Source: Pseudarthrobacter sp. MM222 (GTDB lineage: Bacteria; Actinomycetota; Actinomycetes; Actinomycetales; Micrococcaceae). Taken from it: 64,000 nucleotides of DNA. Numbering within the stretch: the first letter of the stretch is position 1; each line of letters starts with the position of its first letter. The position numbers and the translations under genes were made by a program. Below, in pieces: positions 45,237-53,423 of this stretch. The notes beneath the pieces were generated by a model. It saw only the letters and a program-made list of their open reading frames with translations, did no database searches and was not told the origin of the DNA. The stretch is from the NCBI RefSeq assembly GCF_947090775.1, contig NZ_OX352321.1:2604001-2668000 (forward strand), written 5' to 3'.

Positions 45237-46727
45237 TCAGACCTCGGCCGGCAGACCCGCGGCCGCCAGGATCGAGGCCGCATCCTTGGCGGGGAACGAC
45301 GGCGGGTTCACGCCGGCCATTTCCTCCATGACGCGGACTACCTGGCAGCTGTAGCCGAACTCGTTGTCGTACCAGACGTAGAGGACGAGGTTCTTGTCGT
45401 TCGAGATCGTGGCCAGGCCGTCGACGATGCCCGCGCGGCGGGAGCCGACGAAGTCAGTGGAGACAACTTCGGGGGAATCGATGTAGTCGATCTGCTTGCG
45501 CAGCTCCGAGTGCAGCGACATCTCCCGCAGGTAGTCGTTGACCTCATCCTTGGTGGTGCCGTTTTCCAGGCTGAGGTTGAGGATGGCCAGGGACACGTCC
45601 GGGGTGGGGACGCGGATGGAGCTGCCCGTAAGTTTGCCGAGGAGCTCGGGCAGGGCCTTCGCCACGGCCTTTGCGGCACCCGTCTCGGTGATGACCATGT
45701 TCAGCGCGGCGGACCGCCCGCGGCGGTCGCCCTTGTGGAAGTTGTCGATCAGGTTCTGGTCGTTGGTGAAGGAGTGGACGGTCTCGACGTGGCCGTGCAC
45801 CACACCGTAACGGTCATTGATCGCCTTCAGGACCGGGGTGATGGCGTTGGTGGTGCAGGAAGCCGCGGAAACGATCTTGTCGGAGTCAGCGATCGTCGCC
45901 TGGTTGATGCCGTGGACGATGTTCTTCAAGTCGCCCTTGCCCGGAGCCGTGAGGAGCACGCGGGAAACGCCCTTGCTCTGCAGGTGCTGGGACAGGCCCT
46001 CCGCATCGCGCCAGCGGCCGGTGTTGTCGACCACCAGGGCGTCGCGGATGCCGTAGGCCGAGTAGTCGACCGTGGCGGGATTGTCCGAGTAGATGACCTG
46101 GATCTGCACGCCGTTGGCGGTGATCGTGTCGTTCTCGAGGTCTACCTTGATGGTGCCTTCGAAGGAGCCATGGACCGAGTCGCGGCGCAGCAGGCTGGCA
46201 CGCTTGGCCAGGTCATTGTCCGAGCCGCGGCGGACCACGATGGCGCGCAGCCGCAGGCCGTGGCCGCCACCGGCCTTTTCGATCAGGAGGCGGGCCAGGA
46301 GCCGGCCGATGCGGCCGAAGCCGTAGAGGACGACGTCGGTGCTGGTGCGGTCGTCGCCGCCGCGCTTGCCGACAACGTCGGCCAGTTCCTCACGGAGGAA
46401 CTCATCCAGGCTGACGCCGTCGCCCTCGGCACGGTACTTCTCGGTGAGGCGCGCGATGTCGATGGCTGCCGCGCCGAGTTCCAGCTTGGTCAGCGCGTCC
46501 AGCAGCGGGGCGGTCTCTTCGAGGCGCAGCTCTTCCTTGCTCATCCGGCGGGCGAAACGGTGCGCCTTGAGGATGTTCATGGTGGACTTGTTAATGAGGC
46601 TGCGGCCGTGGATGGAGGTCACCACGTTGTTCTCGCGGTACAGCCGGCCGATCACCGGGATCATGGCCTCGGCGAGCGCCTCACGGCCCATCCACGTATC
46701 AAGACAAGAATCTGACGTCTGGCTCAC
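45237..46727 (-). CDS. gap: glyceraldehyde-3-phosphate dehydrogenase with long N-terminal extension
   Basis: 496-codon GAPDH, about 130 residues longer at the N-terminus than the usual enzyme. The core starts at VVLYGFGRIGRLLARLL near residue 133 and has the catalytic SCTTN near residue 290 and the C-terminal WYDNEFGYSCQVVR. The extension (WMGREALAEAMIPVIGRLYREN, HRFARRMSKEELRLEE) is helical. Long GapB-type enzymes of this kind occur in actinobacteria and may favour NADP or gluconeogenesis, which is inference. GTG start at 46727 with AGGAAGG upstream. The leader carries an attenuator-like structure and an overlapping ORF. Confidence 0.93.
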   Translation of the reverse strand: MSQTSDSCLDTWMGREALAEAMIPVIGRLYRENNVVTSIHGRSLINKSTMNILKAHRFARRMSKEELRLEETAPLLDALTKLELGAAAIDIARLTEKYRAEGDGVSLDEFLREELADVVGKRGGDDRTSTDVVLYGFGRIGRLLARLLIEKAGGGHGLRLRAIVVRRGSDNDLAKRASLLRRDSVHGSFEGTIKVDLENDTITANGVQIQVIYSDNPATVDYSAYGIRDALVVDNTGRWRDAEGLSQHLQSKGVSRVLLTAPGKGDLKNIVHGINQATIADSDKIVSAASCTTNAITPVLKAINDRYGVVHGHVETVHSFTNDQNLIDNFHKGDRRGRSAALNMVITETGAAKAVAKALPELLGKLTGSSIRVPTPDVSLAILNLSLENGTTKDEVNDYLREMSLHSELRKQIDYIDSPEVVSTDFVGSRRAGIVDGLATISNDKNLVLYVWYDNEFGYSCQVVRVMEEMAGVNPPSFPAKDAASILAAAGLPAEV

Positions 46728-46840
46728 AGAACTACCTTCCTAGAATCCGCCACATACGTCCTCGTATGTGGAAGTCGGCCGCCGGACGTTATCCGGAACC
46801 TGGGCGTCGCCGGGGATTCGGTCCACCCCGGCGCCCGCAT
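46724..46840 (-). CDS. possible leader ORF overlapping the gap start
   Basis: 38-codon frame from ATG at 46840 (MRAPGWTESPAT...) to a TGA whose bases overlap the gap GTG (GTGA). This geometry allows translational coupling of gap. There is no good ribosome-binding site before its ATG, and the peptide is Arg/Pro/Thr-rich without a recognisable motif, so it may be accidental. It contains a 9-bp hairpin (46750-46758 with 46763-46771) whose loop reads AGGA on the coding strand. Confidence 0.3.
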   Translation of the reverse strand: MRAPGWTESPATPRFRITSGGRLPHTRTYVADSRKVVL

Positions 46841-46847
46841 GTGCCGC

Positions 46848-46913
46848 AAAGAAAAACCACCGGCTGCGAACGCAGACCCGGTGGCAGAACTTCTACGTTC
46901 GCTATCTATTCTA
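46848..46913 (-). promoter_or_regulatory. putative promoter and transcription attenuator of gap
   Basis: On the minus strand TAGAAT (46913-46908) is a candidate -10. About six bases later GCGAACGTAGA (46902-46892) can pair over 11 bp with TCTGCGTTCGC (46876-46866). The latter overlaps an intrinsic terminator: CCACCGG (46884-46878) with CCGGTGG (46863-46857), an inner CTGC/GCAG stem, then TTTTTCTTT. The two folds exclude each other. The terminator lies about 120 bases ahead of the gap start. Confidence 0.5.
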
Positions 46914-47094
46914 GGTCGGCGCTCGGTCCGCCAAGTAGCCGGCGAAGCGTGAAATGACTCACATGGGCGCCGGGAGGGCCGCTAGGCTGGATCCCCGGAC
47001 GTCCGCCATCGCTCTGGCTTACTGCTAAAGCAGCCGCATGGACAGCACGACGTGGTGGCGATAGGGGCCACTACCCGTCGGTATCATCGGAAGC

Positions 47095-47829
47095 ATGACT
47101 ATCACCGCGCTGGCACCCTACCGGGACGACAAAGGCAACACCATCATTTACTCCGGCACGGGTGGCCGTGACGTCACGGTTGAGTTCAGGGGATCCAACA
47201 ACACCCTCGAAGTCGCTGAGACTGCAAACTTGCGCAGGGTGCACTTCAGCTTCGACTGCGACAACGGAGTGGGCCGGATCGGAGGTCACAAGAACGGGAA
47301 TTTCGCGGCATACATACGCATCGGCCAAGACTCCACCGTAATTATCGGAGACGACGTGACGGCTACACAAAGCGTCAGCATGACATGTGTTGAGGGGCAA
47401 ACGCTGACAGTTGGCAATGACTGCATGTTCGCCGTCGGCTGCCAGGTCCGTACCGATGACGCGCACGCCATCTTCGATGTCAGGTCCGGTGAACGGGTTA
47501 ACCCATCAAAGCCTGTGGTGATTGGCAACCATGTTTGGCTCTCCAACGGGTCAGTCCTCCTCGGCGGAGCGACTGTTGGGGATGGATCAGTAATTGGCGC
47601 GGGTTCCTTGGTGAAGGGCGAAATCCCGAACAACTGCATAGCCGTAGGGACCCCGGCGAAGGTCGTCCGCATGCACACGGCCTGGGAGCGCCCGCACCTC
47701 TCTCTGTCCAAGCCGTACTACAAGCCCGACGCAAGCACAGTCAAGAAGTCCGCGTACTGGAACATGACCGTCCTGGAGCCGGACTACCCCAACTTCAAGT
47801 ACCCCGACTACAGCAAGGCGAGCCGATGA
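47095..47829 (+). CDS. left-handed beta-helix acyltransferase (DapH/LacA/CatB-like)
   Basis: 244-residue hexapeptide-repeat protein, probably a trimeric acetyltransferase acting on a sugar of a surface polysaccharide. Repeats run through IRIGQDSTVIIGDDV, QTLTVGNDCMFAVGCQVRT, KPVVIGNHVWLSNGSVLLGGATVGDGSVIGAGSLV. The C-terminal coil GEIPNNCIAVGTPAKVVR is typical of this family. The active-site His is likely in DAHAIF. GC content is visibly lower than in flanking core genes. ATG at 47095 lies seven bases after TATCAT. The next ORF starts on its stop (ATGA) but is broken. Confidence 0.85.
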   Translation: MTITALAPYRDDKGNTIIYSGTGGRDVTVEFRGSNNTLEVAETANLRRVHFSFDCDNGVGRIGGHKNGNFAAYIRIGQDSTVIIGDDVTATQSVSMTCVEGQTLTVGNDCMFAVGCQVRTDDAHAIFDVRSGERVNPSKPVVIGNHVWLSNGSVLLGGATVGDGSVIGAGSLVKGEIPNNCIAVGTPAKVVRMHTAWERPHLSLSKPYYKPDASTVKKSAYWNMTVLEPDYPNFKYPDYSKASR

Positions 47830-47858
47830 GCGCAACGGCGCCGGAGGAAAGTACCTAA
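47826..47858 (+). pseudogene. truncated start of a coupled downstream gene
   Basis: ATG at 47826 overlaps the acyltransferase stop as ATGA, the typical coupling of a second operon gene. The frame (MSATAPEEST) ends after ten codons. No recognisable continuation was found in the other frames before 48105. It looks like the remnant of a deleted polysaccharide gene, but a short chance frame cannot be excluded. Confidence 0.35.
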
Positions 47859-47918
47859 GGCATGCGAAAAGGGAAGTTAACCTCCTTGTGGTGGCACCTC
47901 CGCTTCAAAGGCTGCCCG

Positions 47919-47959
47919 TGCAGACGCTCGGCTGCGAAATAGCCAGCCAAGCGTCTGCA
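47919..47959. terminator. hairpin between convergent acyltransferase and glycosyltransferase genes
   Basis: TGCAGACGCT (47919-47928) pairs with AGCGTCTGCA (47950-47959), with a possible inner GGCT/AGCC stem. The rest of the 47859-48105 gap shows no gene. Confidence 0.6.
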
Positions 47960-48105
47960 TATTTAGGTAAACAGAGAGGTGTTGCACCGGCCGGCCATCG
48001 CACCGGGCCTGTCGGACAGGCGCGGTTGCCCATCTCCGTCGAAACATACCCAGGACTCGACGACCCCTCGACGTCTCCGGGATATCATTCAAGCCACTGC
48101 TCAGA

Positions 48106-49086
48106 CTAGCGCCTCAAAAATGAGCCATGGATTAGCTCGTGGAACACTGTACCCGGCCCCACTTCCGAGGGGTCTCGCTTGTACGACAACTTATGCACAA
48201 TACTGGCACCCACGATCTTTTCGGCGTCGACTTCATCTGCCCGACGTTTGAGAACACGGCCGAAAGTCCGCGGATCGTATTTCGGTCTTGGTACTTTGGC
48301 CCAGATCCTGTCCGATCGGTTATCCATCGTATGCAAAAGTTGGAAAATAAAGTGGAGATAGAAGTACGTCACGGGCCGGTCAAACACTCGCCAGTAAAGC
48401 CTCATTGAGTCCCTGACGAGATGGGTTAGGTAGTTATCAGGACGGCTCGCGAGGAACCAGCTGGAAATGGTTTTCTCCTTCGTCTCAAAGGCGAAGAAGC
48501 CTGCCTGGCCGACCAGCTCGTCAAAGTGATCCACGAGGCGTACCGTGGGAAGGCACGTGGCATCGATCCAGATACCACCATATTTGGCGAGCAGCTCGAA
48601 CCTCAGCACATCCGAGAACGCGGTTCGATTCTCGCCCAGCATTTCCCGCAGGTCTGCTGGCAGCTCCACCCAGTCGGATAAGTTCTCGTCGGTGAGGACC
48701 ACGATGTCGTCGGCATCGTGAAGGCGAAGAAGTTCCGCATGGCAGAATTTAACAATCTCTGGGGCGTTCTCGAAACCCTGCCCCCAGTAGACGAACACCT
48801 TCGGCTTCCAATCCTCGGGCATCACATACTCTGCGTTGAAAGCCTTGGCCGCACGGGTCATGGGAACCAAGCGAAGACGAAGCAGGTTCCTTAGCTGCAC
48901 GCGCGCCCGGAATGCACGGGTCGACTCATTCAGGAGATCCCAGTCGTCCTGGCATGCATAGATGTCCTTGCCCAACGCTTCGGCAAAAAGCTCTCGCGCT
49001 TTCGCTACGTCTTTTTCTCGCGCTGCGAGGGTTCCTGCACGATTAAGTCGGTCAGTTTCGCGGCGCACCTCAAGGCCAGGTATCAC
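48106..49086 (-). CDS. capsular polysaccharide synthesis-type glycosyltransferase
   Basis: 326-residue cytoplasmic glycosyltransferase of the Caps_synth / OCH1-like fold. KPKVFVYWGQGFENAPEIVKFC opens the nucleotide-sugar domain, and AFSDVLRFELLAKYGGIWIDAT holds the YGGIWID acceptor/metal motif (variant of DxD). SWFLASRPDNYL and the terminal FHELIHGSFL follow. The first 75 residues are helical and variable. GTG start at 49086; an in-frame stop lies just upstream, so no earlier start exists. Lower GC than core neighbours. Probably builds a surface polysaccharide together with the acyltransferase it faces. Confidence 0.82.
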   Translation of the reverse strand: MIPGLEVRRETDRLNRAGTLAAREKDVAKARELFAEALGKDIYACQDDWDLLNESTRAFRARVQLRNLLRLRLVPMTRAAKAFNAEYVMPEDWKPKVFVYWGQGFENAPEIVKFCHAELLRLHDADDIVVLTDENLSDWVELPADLREMLGENRTAFSDVLRFELLAKYGGIWIDATCLPTVRLVDHFDELVGQAGFFAFETKEKTISSWFLASRPDNYLTHLVRDSMRLYWRVFDRPVTYFYLHFIFQLLHTMDNRSDRIWAKVPRPKYDPRTFGRVLKRRADEVDAEKIVGASIVHKLSYKRDPSEVGPGTVFHELIHGSFLRR

Positions 49087-49349
49087 GATATCTTTTCCCC
49101 ATTTTTGCTAGTTGTAGTCTTTAGATTCTACCGGCGACTGGTGACCAGCGTTCTCCGCCATCCTCACCTTCGCTGGTGCGGTGCGGGCCGTCCAATCCGG
49201 CTGGATTCCATACGGGGGCTAAACTCAAATGTGGTGAGGAGCGCCGTGAACGCTGCGCCACAGTCTGCGCCGATAACTTTACCCCAACACTCCTCCCACC
49301 TCGATTCAATCGCAGAAGGATGACTCCACGGGCACCGAACGTCGTTGGG

Positions 49350-49749
49350 GTGGATGGGTTGACCGATACGCCGGGTTCTGTGTTCCCGCGCCGTTGCCAG
49401 CGCGGGAGTAGCGACCATCCATCTACGGACGCCGTTGCCGACGCCCTCCAGCGGCCTACCCGGACACTCGGGCGAGCAGCCCTCAAACGTGCCCTGTCTG
49501 GCCTTGCTCCGGGTGGGGTTTACCTAGCCTTCCCGGTCACCCGGGAAGCTGGTGGTCTCTTACACCACCGTTTCACCCTTACCTGCCCCGCCGCGTGTGC
49601 AAGCACCCACGGCACGCAGGCGGTCTGTTCTCTGTGGCACTGGCCTGCGGGTTACCCCGAGTGGGCGTTACCCACCACCCTGCTCTGCGGAGCCCGGACG
49701 TTCCTCGAGCCACTTGCGTGACGCGCGGCCGCCTGGTCAACCCATCCGC
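49350..49749 (-). ncRNA. rnpB: RNase P RNA (type A)
   Basis: Minus-strand RNA with all diagnostic blocks: GAGGAACGTCCGGGCTCC near the 5' end, CACAGAGAACAGACCG, GGGTGAAACGGTGGTGTAAG with AGAGACCACC, and the 3' block ACAGAACCCGGCGTATCGG. The ends pair through GGATGGGTTGACC (49747-49735) and GGTCAACCCATCC (49364-49352), forming helix P1. Ends are set by this pairing to within a few bases. No protein is encoded here although frames are open. Confidence 0.95.
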
Positions 49750-49872
49750 TGTCCATTCTACGGTCCCCGGAGAGCGGCCATCACCGGGGCCAAACAGGTG
49801 CTCCGGTGGGAGAATGGAAGCAAGACCGGGGCAGCCCGCTTTCCGGTTTTGGTGCGCAAGGGAAGTGATCCG

Positions 49873-50700
49873 ATGGACCTCACCGCCATCATTGTGCTGA
49901 TCGTCATCGTGGTTCTGGTGCTCGTGCTGGCCAGGATGTCGATCCGGATTGTGCGGCAGTACGAACAGGGCGTGCTGTTCCGGCTCGGCCGGGTGGTCGG
50001 CGTGCGGATGCCGGGCCTGCGCTTCATCATCCCCGTGATTGACAGGCTTCACCTCGTCAGCCTTCGGATCGTGACCATGCCGATCCAGTCGCAGGGCATC
50101 ATCACCCAGGACAACGTGAGCGTCGACATCTCGGCGGTGGCCTACTACCGTGTGGTTGATGCGGTGAAATCCGTGGTCGCGATCGAGAACGTGTCCGCCG
50201 CGATCAACCAGATCGCCCAGACCACGCTGCGGAAAGTGGTCGGCCGTCACAGCCTCGACCAGACACTGTCCGAGACGCAGCGCATCAACAGCGATATCCG
50301 CGAAATCCTGGACGCCCTCACGCTGGAGTGGGGCGTCGAAGTGACGCTCGTCGAGCTCAAGGACATCCAGCTTCCCGACGGCATGAAGAGGGCGATGGCC
50401 AAGCAAGCGGAGGCCGAGCGGGAGAAAAGGGCCAAGATCATCGCCGCCGAAGGCGAGTCCATCGCCGCTACGGCGCTGGGCCAGGCTTCGGACACGATGA
50501 TGGCACACCCCCTGGCGCTGCAGCTGCGCAACCTCCAGTCGTTGGTGGAAATCGCAGTGGACAACAACTCCACAGTGGTCTTCCCGGCACCGTTGATGAG
50601 TACCATCGGCGAGCTGTCCGCCTTCCTGTCGCGCGAAAACCAGGCCGCCCAGGCCGCGCAGGCCGCCTCCACCCAGGCTTCCCCGGTGAAGGCTGCCTAG
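49873..50700 (+). CDS. slipin / SPFH (band 7) domain membrane protein
   Basis: 275-residue stomatin-like protein. An N-terminal hydrophobic hairpin or anchor (about 4-22) is followed by the SPFH domain (IRIVRQYEQGVLFRLGRVVG, PVIDRLHLVSLRIVTMPIQSQGIITQDNV). Then comes a helical region (ALTLEWGVEVTLVELKDIQLP, AMAKQAEAEREKRAKIIAAEGE) and an Ala/Gln-rich tail. Members scaffold membrane microdomains; no NfeD partner lies next to it. The ATG at 49873 follows GGGAAG; the frame upstream runs through rnpB and is not coding. Confidence 0.92.
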   Translation: MDLTAIIVLIVIVVLVLVLARMSIRIVRQYEQGVLFRLGRVVGVRMPGLRFIIPVIDRLHLVSLRIVTMPIQSQGIITQDNVSVDISAVAYYRVVDAVKSVVAIENVSAAINQIAQTTLRKVVGRHSLDQTLSETQRINSDIREILDALTLEWGVEVTLVELKDIQLPDGMKRAMAKQAEAEREKRAKIIAAEGESIAATALGQASDTMMAHPLALQLRNLQSLVEIAVDNNSTVVFPAPLMSTIGELSAFLSRENQAAQAAQAASTQASPVKAA

Positions 50701-50722
50701 CAGGCGCCGGTAGGATTGGGCG

Positions 50723-51487
50723 GTGCTGATTTTGCTGCCGCCCTCCGAAGGCAAGACCCCCGCCAAGGGTGGAGACGCCGTCGACTGGGCCTCCCTGAGC
50801 TTCCCCGAACTCAACACTTACCGGGCAAAAGTGCTCGACGCCCTCGGCACGGTCAGCGCCCACGAGGACGCCCTCGCCCTCCTGGGCGTCGGCGCCTCCC
50901 TGCGCGCCGACGTCGAACGCAACACCCGGCTGCACGCCGAACCCGCGGCGCCGGCCCATCAGGTCTATTCCGGGGTGCTCTACGACGCGCTGGGCTATGA
51001 CTCCCTGACTCCGGTGCAGCGGAAGAAGGCGGAGGCGTCGGTCCTGGTGGTTTCCGCACTCTGGGGCGCCATCCGCTTCGGGGACCGCGTACCCGCGTAC
51101 CGGCTCTCAATGGGCACCGCGCTTCCCGACGTCGGACGGCTCGCGTCGTTCTGGAAGCCGCAACTGAACGAGGCGCTGCTGGCCGCCGCGGAGGGTGAGC
51201 TGTTGGTCGACTGCCGTTCCAGCACCTACGCGGCGGCGTGGGCTCCCCCGGCGCCGCAGACTGTCGCGGTCAACGTGTTCACCGAGGTCAACGGGGTCCG
51301 CAAGGTGGTCAGCCACTTCGCCAAGCACACCCGCGGGGAGCTGGCACGGCACCTGCTGACGCGCAGGGGCAAGGCTCCGGCGACGCCCGTTCAGCTGCAG
51401 AGGGCGGCGGCCGAGAAATGGACCGCGGAACTCGTCGAGGGCACGGCCCGGAAGCCGCACACCCTCAACATCATCCTGCCCAACTAG
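50723..51487 (+). CDS. yaaA: YaaA family peroxide stress / DNA-binding protein
   Basis: 254-residue member of the YaaA/DUF328 family, known in E. coli to lower free iron during peroxide stress. Signatures: LILLPPSEGKTPA at the N-terminus, VYSGVLYDALGYDSL, VVSALWGAIRFGDRVPAYRLSM and the KVVSHFAKHTRGELARHLL region. GTG start at 50723, six bases after TAGGAT, so it is leaderless, 22 bases after the slipin stop. Convergent with the zinc-ribbon-like gene across a hairpin. Confidence 0.9.
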   Translation: MLILLPPSEGKTPAKGGDAVDWASLSFPELNTYRAKVLDALGTVSAHEDALALLGVGASLRADVERNTRLHAEPAAPAHQVYSGVLYDALGYDSLTPVQRKKAEASVLVVSALWGAIRFGDRVPAYRLSMGTALPDVGRLASFWKPQLNEALLAAAEGELLVDCRSSTYAAAWAPPAPQTVAVNVFTEVNGVRKVVSHFAKHTRGELARHLLTRRGKAPATPVQLQRAAAEKWTAELVEGTARKPHTLNIILPN

Positions 51488-51532
51488 CTCGCAGCAGGGG
51501 TTCTGGGCGCACTGAACGGCCCCTGCCGCGAG
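51488..51532. terminator. hairpin between convergent yaaA and coiled-coil gene
   Basis: CTCGCAGCAGGGG (51488-51500) pairs with CCCCTGCCGCGAG (51520-51532) with one internal mismatch, directly after the yaaA stop. Confidence 0.6.
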
Positions 51533-51558
51533 TCAATTGGGGGCGGGGAAAGCGGTGG

Positions 51559-52296
51559 TCAGGCCCACTCGGCGGAGCGGACCAGGATGCAGCCGGAATC
51601 CGGGCAGAACACGATGTCGTCCTCGGCTGCGGCCTTGATCTCGGCCAGGTCGCCCGGGCTCAGGTGCATGCCGGAGCCTTCCGAAGTGCCGTGGAAGAGC
51701 CGGGCGGCGCCGACGCCGCGCTTGGCGAGGGTCTTCTCGTAGACCGCGAGCAGCCCGGCGTCCAGTCCTTCGGCGAATTCGGCACGCTTGCCGCGCACCA
51801 CCGTGGCCTCCGCGGCGATCTCGGCCAGCTGCTCGTCCAGTTCGGCGCGGATGACGCCGAAGGATCCTTGAATGTCATTGACGATCTGCTGCTGCGTGGC
51901 CTGGCGGAGGCGGAGGGTGTCCAGGCGCTCGAGGACCTCGAGCTCCACATCTTCGAGGTCTGAGCGGCGCTTGTTGAGGGAGACGAGGTCCTTCTGCAGG
52001 GCCACGAGATCCTTGGACAGGCCGGTGCCGCTGTTCAGCCTCGCCTCATCGCGTCCGATCCGGGAAGCCACCTGTTCCACGTCGGCTTCGGCGCGCTTGA
52101 GCTCGAGCTCGGCATCGTGGACGGCCACTTTCGCGGCACCGAGTTCCCCGTTGGCCACACCAAGGGCAGCCTCGAGGTCAGTGATCCGGGAGTCGCTTTC
52201 AAGGCTTCGGCGGCGGTTGGACAAGGACTTGAGTTTGGCATCAAGTCCCTGCAATTCGAGCAACTTCAACTGTTCCGCCGGTGCTGCCTGGGCCAC
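51559..52296 (-). CDS. coiled-coil protein of the C4-type zinc-ribbon (CdsZ/CT398-like) family, zinc site degenerate
   Basis: 245 residues: a long antiparallel coiled coil (about 5-180) followed by a short C-terminal ribbon. The family normally has two CxxC pairs; here the first pair is lost (GTSEGSGMHLSPGDLAEIK) and the second reads CPDSGC, so zinc binding is unlikely. The ending CILVRSAEWA keeps the family form. GTG start at 52296 with GGAGG five bases upstream. It lies 123 bases downstream of the NIF3 gene on the same strand, a pairing often seen in actinobacteria. Confidence 0.85.
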   Translation of the reverse strand: MAQAAPAEQLKLLELQGLDAKLKSLSNRRRSLESDSRITDLEAALGVANGELGAAKVAVHDAELELKRAEADVEQVASRIGRDEARLNSGTGLSKDLVALQKDLVSLNKRRSDLEDVELEVLERLDTLRLRQATQQQIVNDIQGSFGVIRAELDEQLAEIAAEATVVRGKRAEFAEGLDAGLLAVYEKTLAKRGVGAARLFHGTSEGSGMHLSPGDLAEIKAAAEDDIVFCPDSGCILVRSAEWA

Positions 52297-52419
52297 TATT
52301 ACCTCCGCTTGTTCCCTTCCGGCGTTTAGCCGGGCACCTTACCGGCGCTCCCTAGACTCTAGCGCCTAGCGTGCTCCCCAGCCTCGCTACGCTCACCCGG
52401 GGCCCCTCGCACGCCAGGC

Positions 52420-53346
52420 TTAGCCCGGAGTCAGAATGAAGTCCCACGGGTCGCTGTTGGTAGTGCTGACCCGGATCTCAACGTCGTGCCCCTGGTCGTT
52501 GAGGACATTGCCGAGGGCCTCCGCGGCAGCGGGCAGCCACAGCCACTCGCTGGCGAAGTGCGAAACGTCGATCAGGTAGGGCCGATCGTTGACAGCGGCC
52601 TCACGGGCTTCCGACGCCGGATGGTGCCGCAGGTCGGCCGTCAGATAGACGTCGGCGTTGCTCGCGCGCACCTCGCCGAAGAGGGAGTCACCGGCCCCGC
52701 CGCAGACGGCGACTCGCCGGACCAGGCCGTCCCGGTCCCCGGACACCCGAACGCCGCCGGCAACCGCCGGCAGAATGCCAAAGACCCGGGCGGCAAAGTC
52801 GCCGAGGGTGAGGACCTCTTCGAGGTCTCCGACCCGTCCGATCCCCTCTTCCGGCAGGCCGGCCGCCGCCGGGGTCAGCGGGGCAACGTTCTGCAGGCCG
52901 AGCGCATCGGCGAGGACATCGGACACGCCCCCGACGGCGGAATCGCCGTTGGTGTGCACGGTCAGGAGCCCGGTGCCCGACTCAATCAGCCGGTGCACAG
53001 CCCTGCCCTTGGCAGTGGTCGCCGCGACCGACGTCACGCCCTTGAGCAGCAGCGGATGGTGCGTGATCAACAGCCCCGCACCCCACTCCACGGCCTCTTC
53101 GATGACGTCGAGGGTCGGATCGACGGCGAAGAGGATCCTGCTCACGGGGGCCGACGGATGGCCCGCCACAAGGCCCACCTCGTCCCACTCCTCGGCAAGC
53201 GATTCAGGCCAGAGCTCTTCCACGGCCAGCAGGATCATGCCCAGCGTCGGCGGCCCGGAGGCCTGGTCCGCCCCGCCTCCGGTGGTGCTGTCAGTGTTCA
53301 TGCCTTTGGCAGAGCCGTCTGAAACGTCGGTGTTTACAGGTTCCAT
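52420..53346 (-). CDS. Nif3-like dinuclear metal center protein
   Basis: 308-residue NIF3/YbgI family protein, a hexameric metal-binding hydrolase-like protein of uncertain function. The family motifs are DEVGLVAGHP, ILFAVDPTLDVIEEAV, LITHHPLLLKG and, near the end, LIDVSHFASEWLWLP; His and Asp/Glu residues in these supply the two metals. The first 30 residues are Gly/Thr/Ser-rich and variable. ATG at 53346; an internal ATG 15 codons later is an alternative. Divergent from msrA. Confidence 0.92.
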   Translation of the reverse strand: MEPVNTDVSDGSAKGMNTDSTTGGGADQASGPPTLGMILLAVEELWPESLAEEWDEVGLVAGHPSAPVSRILFAVDPTLDVIEEAVEWGAGLLITHHPLLLKGVTSVAATTAKGRAVHRLIESGTGLLTVHTNGDSAVGGVSDVLADALGLQNVAPLTPAAAGLPEEGIGRVGDLEEVLTLGDFAARVFGILPAVAGGVRVSGDRDGLVRRVAVCGGAGDSLFGEVRASNADVYLTADLRHHPASEAREAAVNDRPYLIDVSHFASEWLWLPAAAEALGNVLNDQGHDVEIRVSTTNSDPWDFILTPG

Positions 53347-53423
53347 ACCCCATTTTTACCCTATCGGCGTCCCAGAACCCCGGGCCCGGGAATCATCGGG
53401 GGGCTTCAACCATTGAAGAGTGC

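Noticed and set aside
46969..47095. Minus-strand promoter or small gene between gap leader and acyltransferase
   Set aside because: No coding frame and no convincing TANNNT/-35 pair other than the one at 46908-46913 was found.
49552..49872. Upstream extension of the slipin gene to 49552
   Set aside because: The added codons run through RNase P RNA on the opposite strand; the membrane anchor starts at the ATG at 49873.
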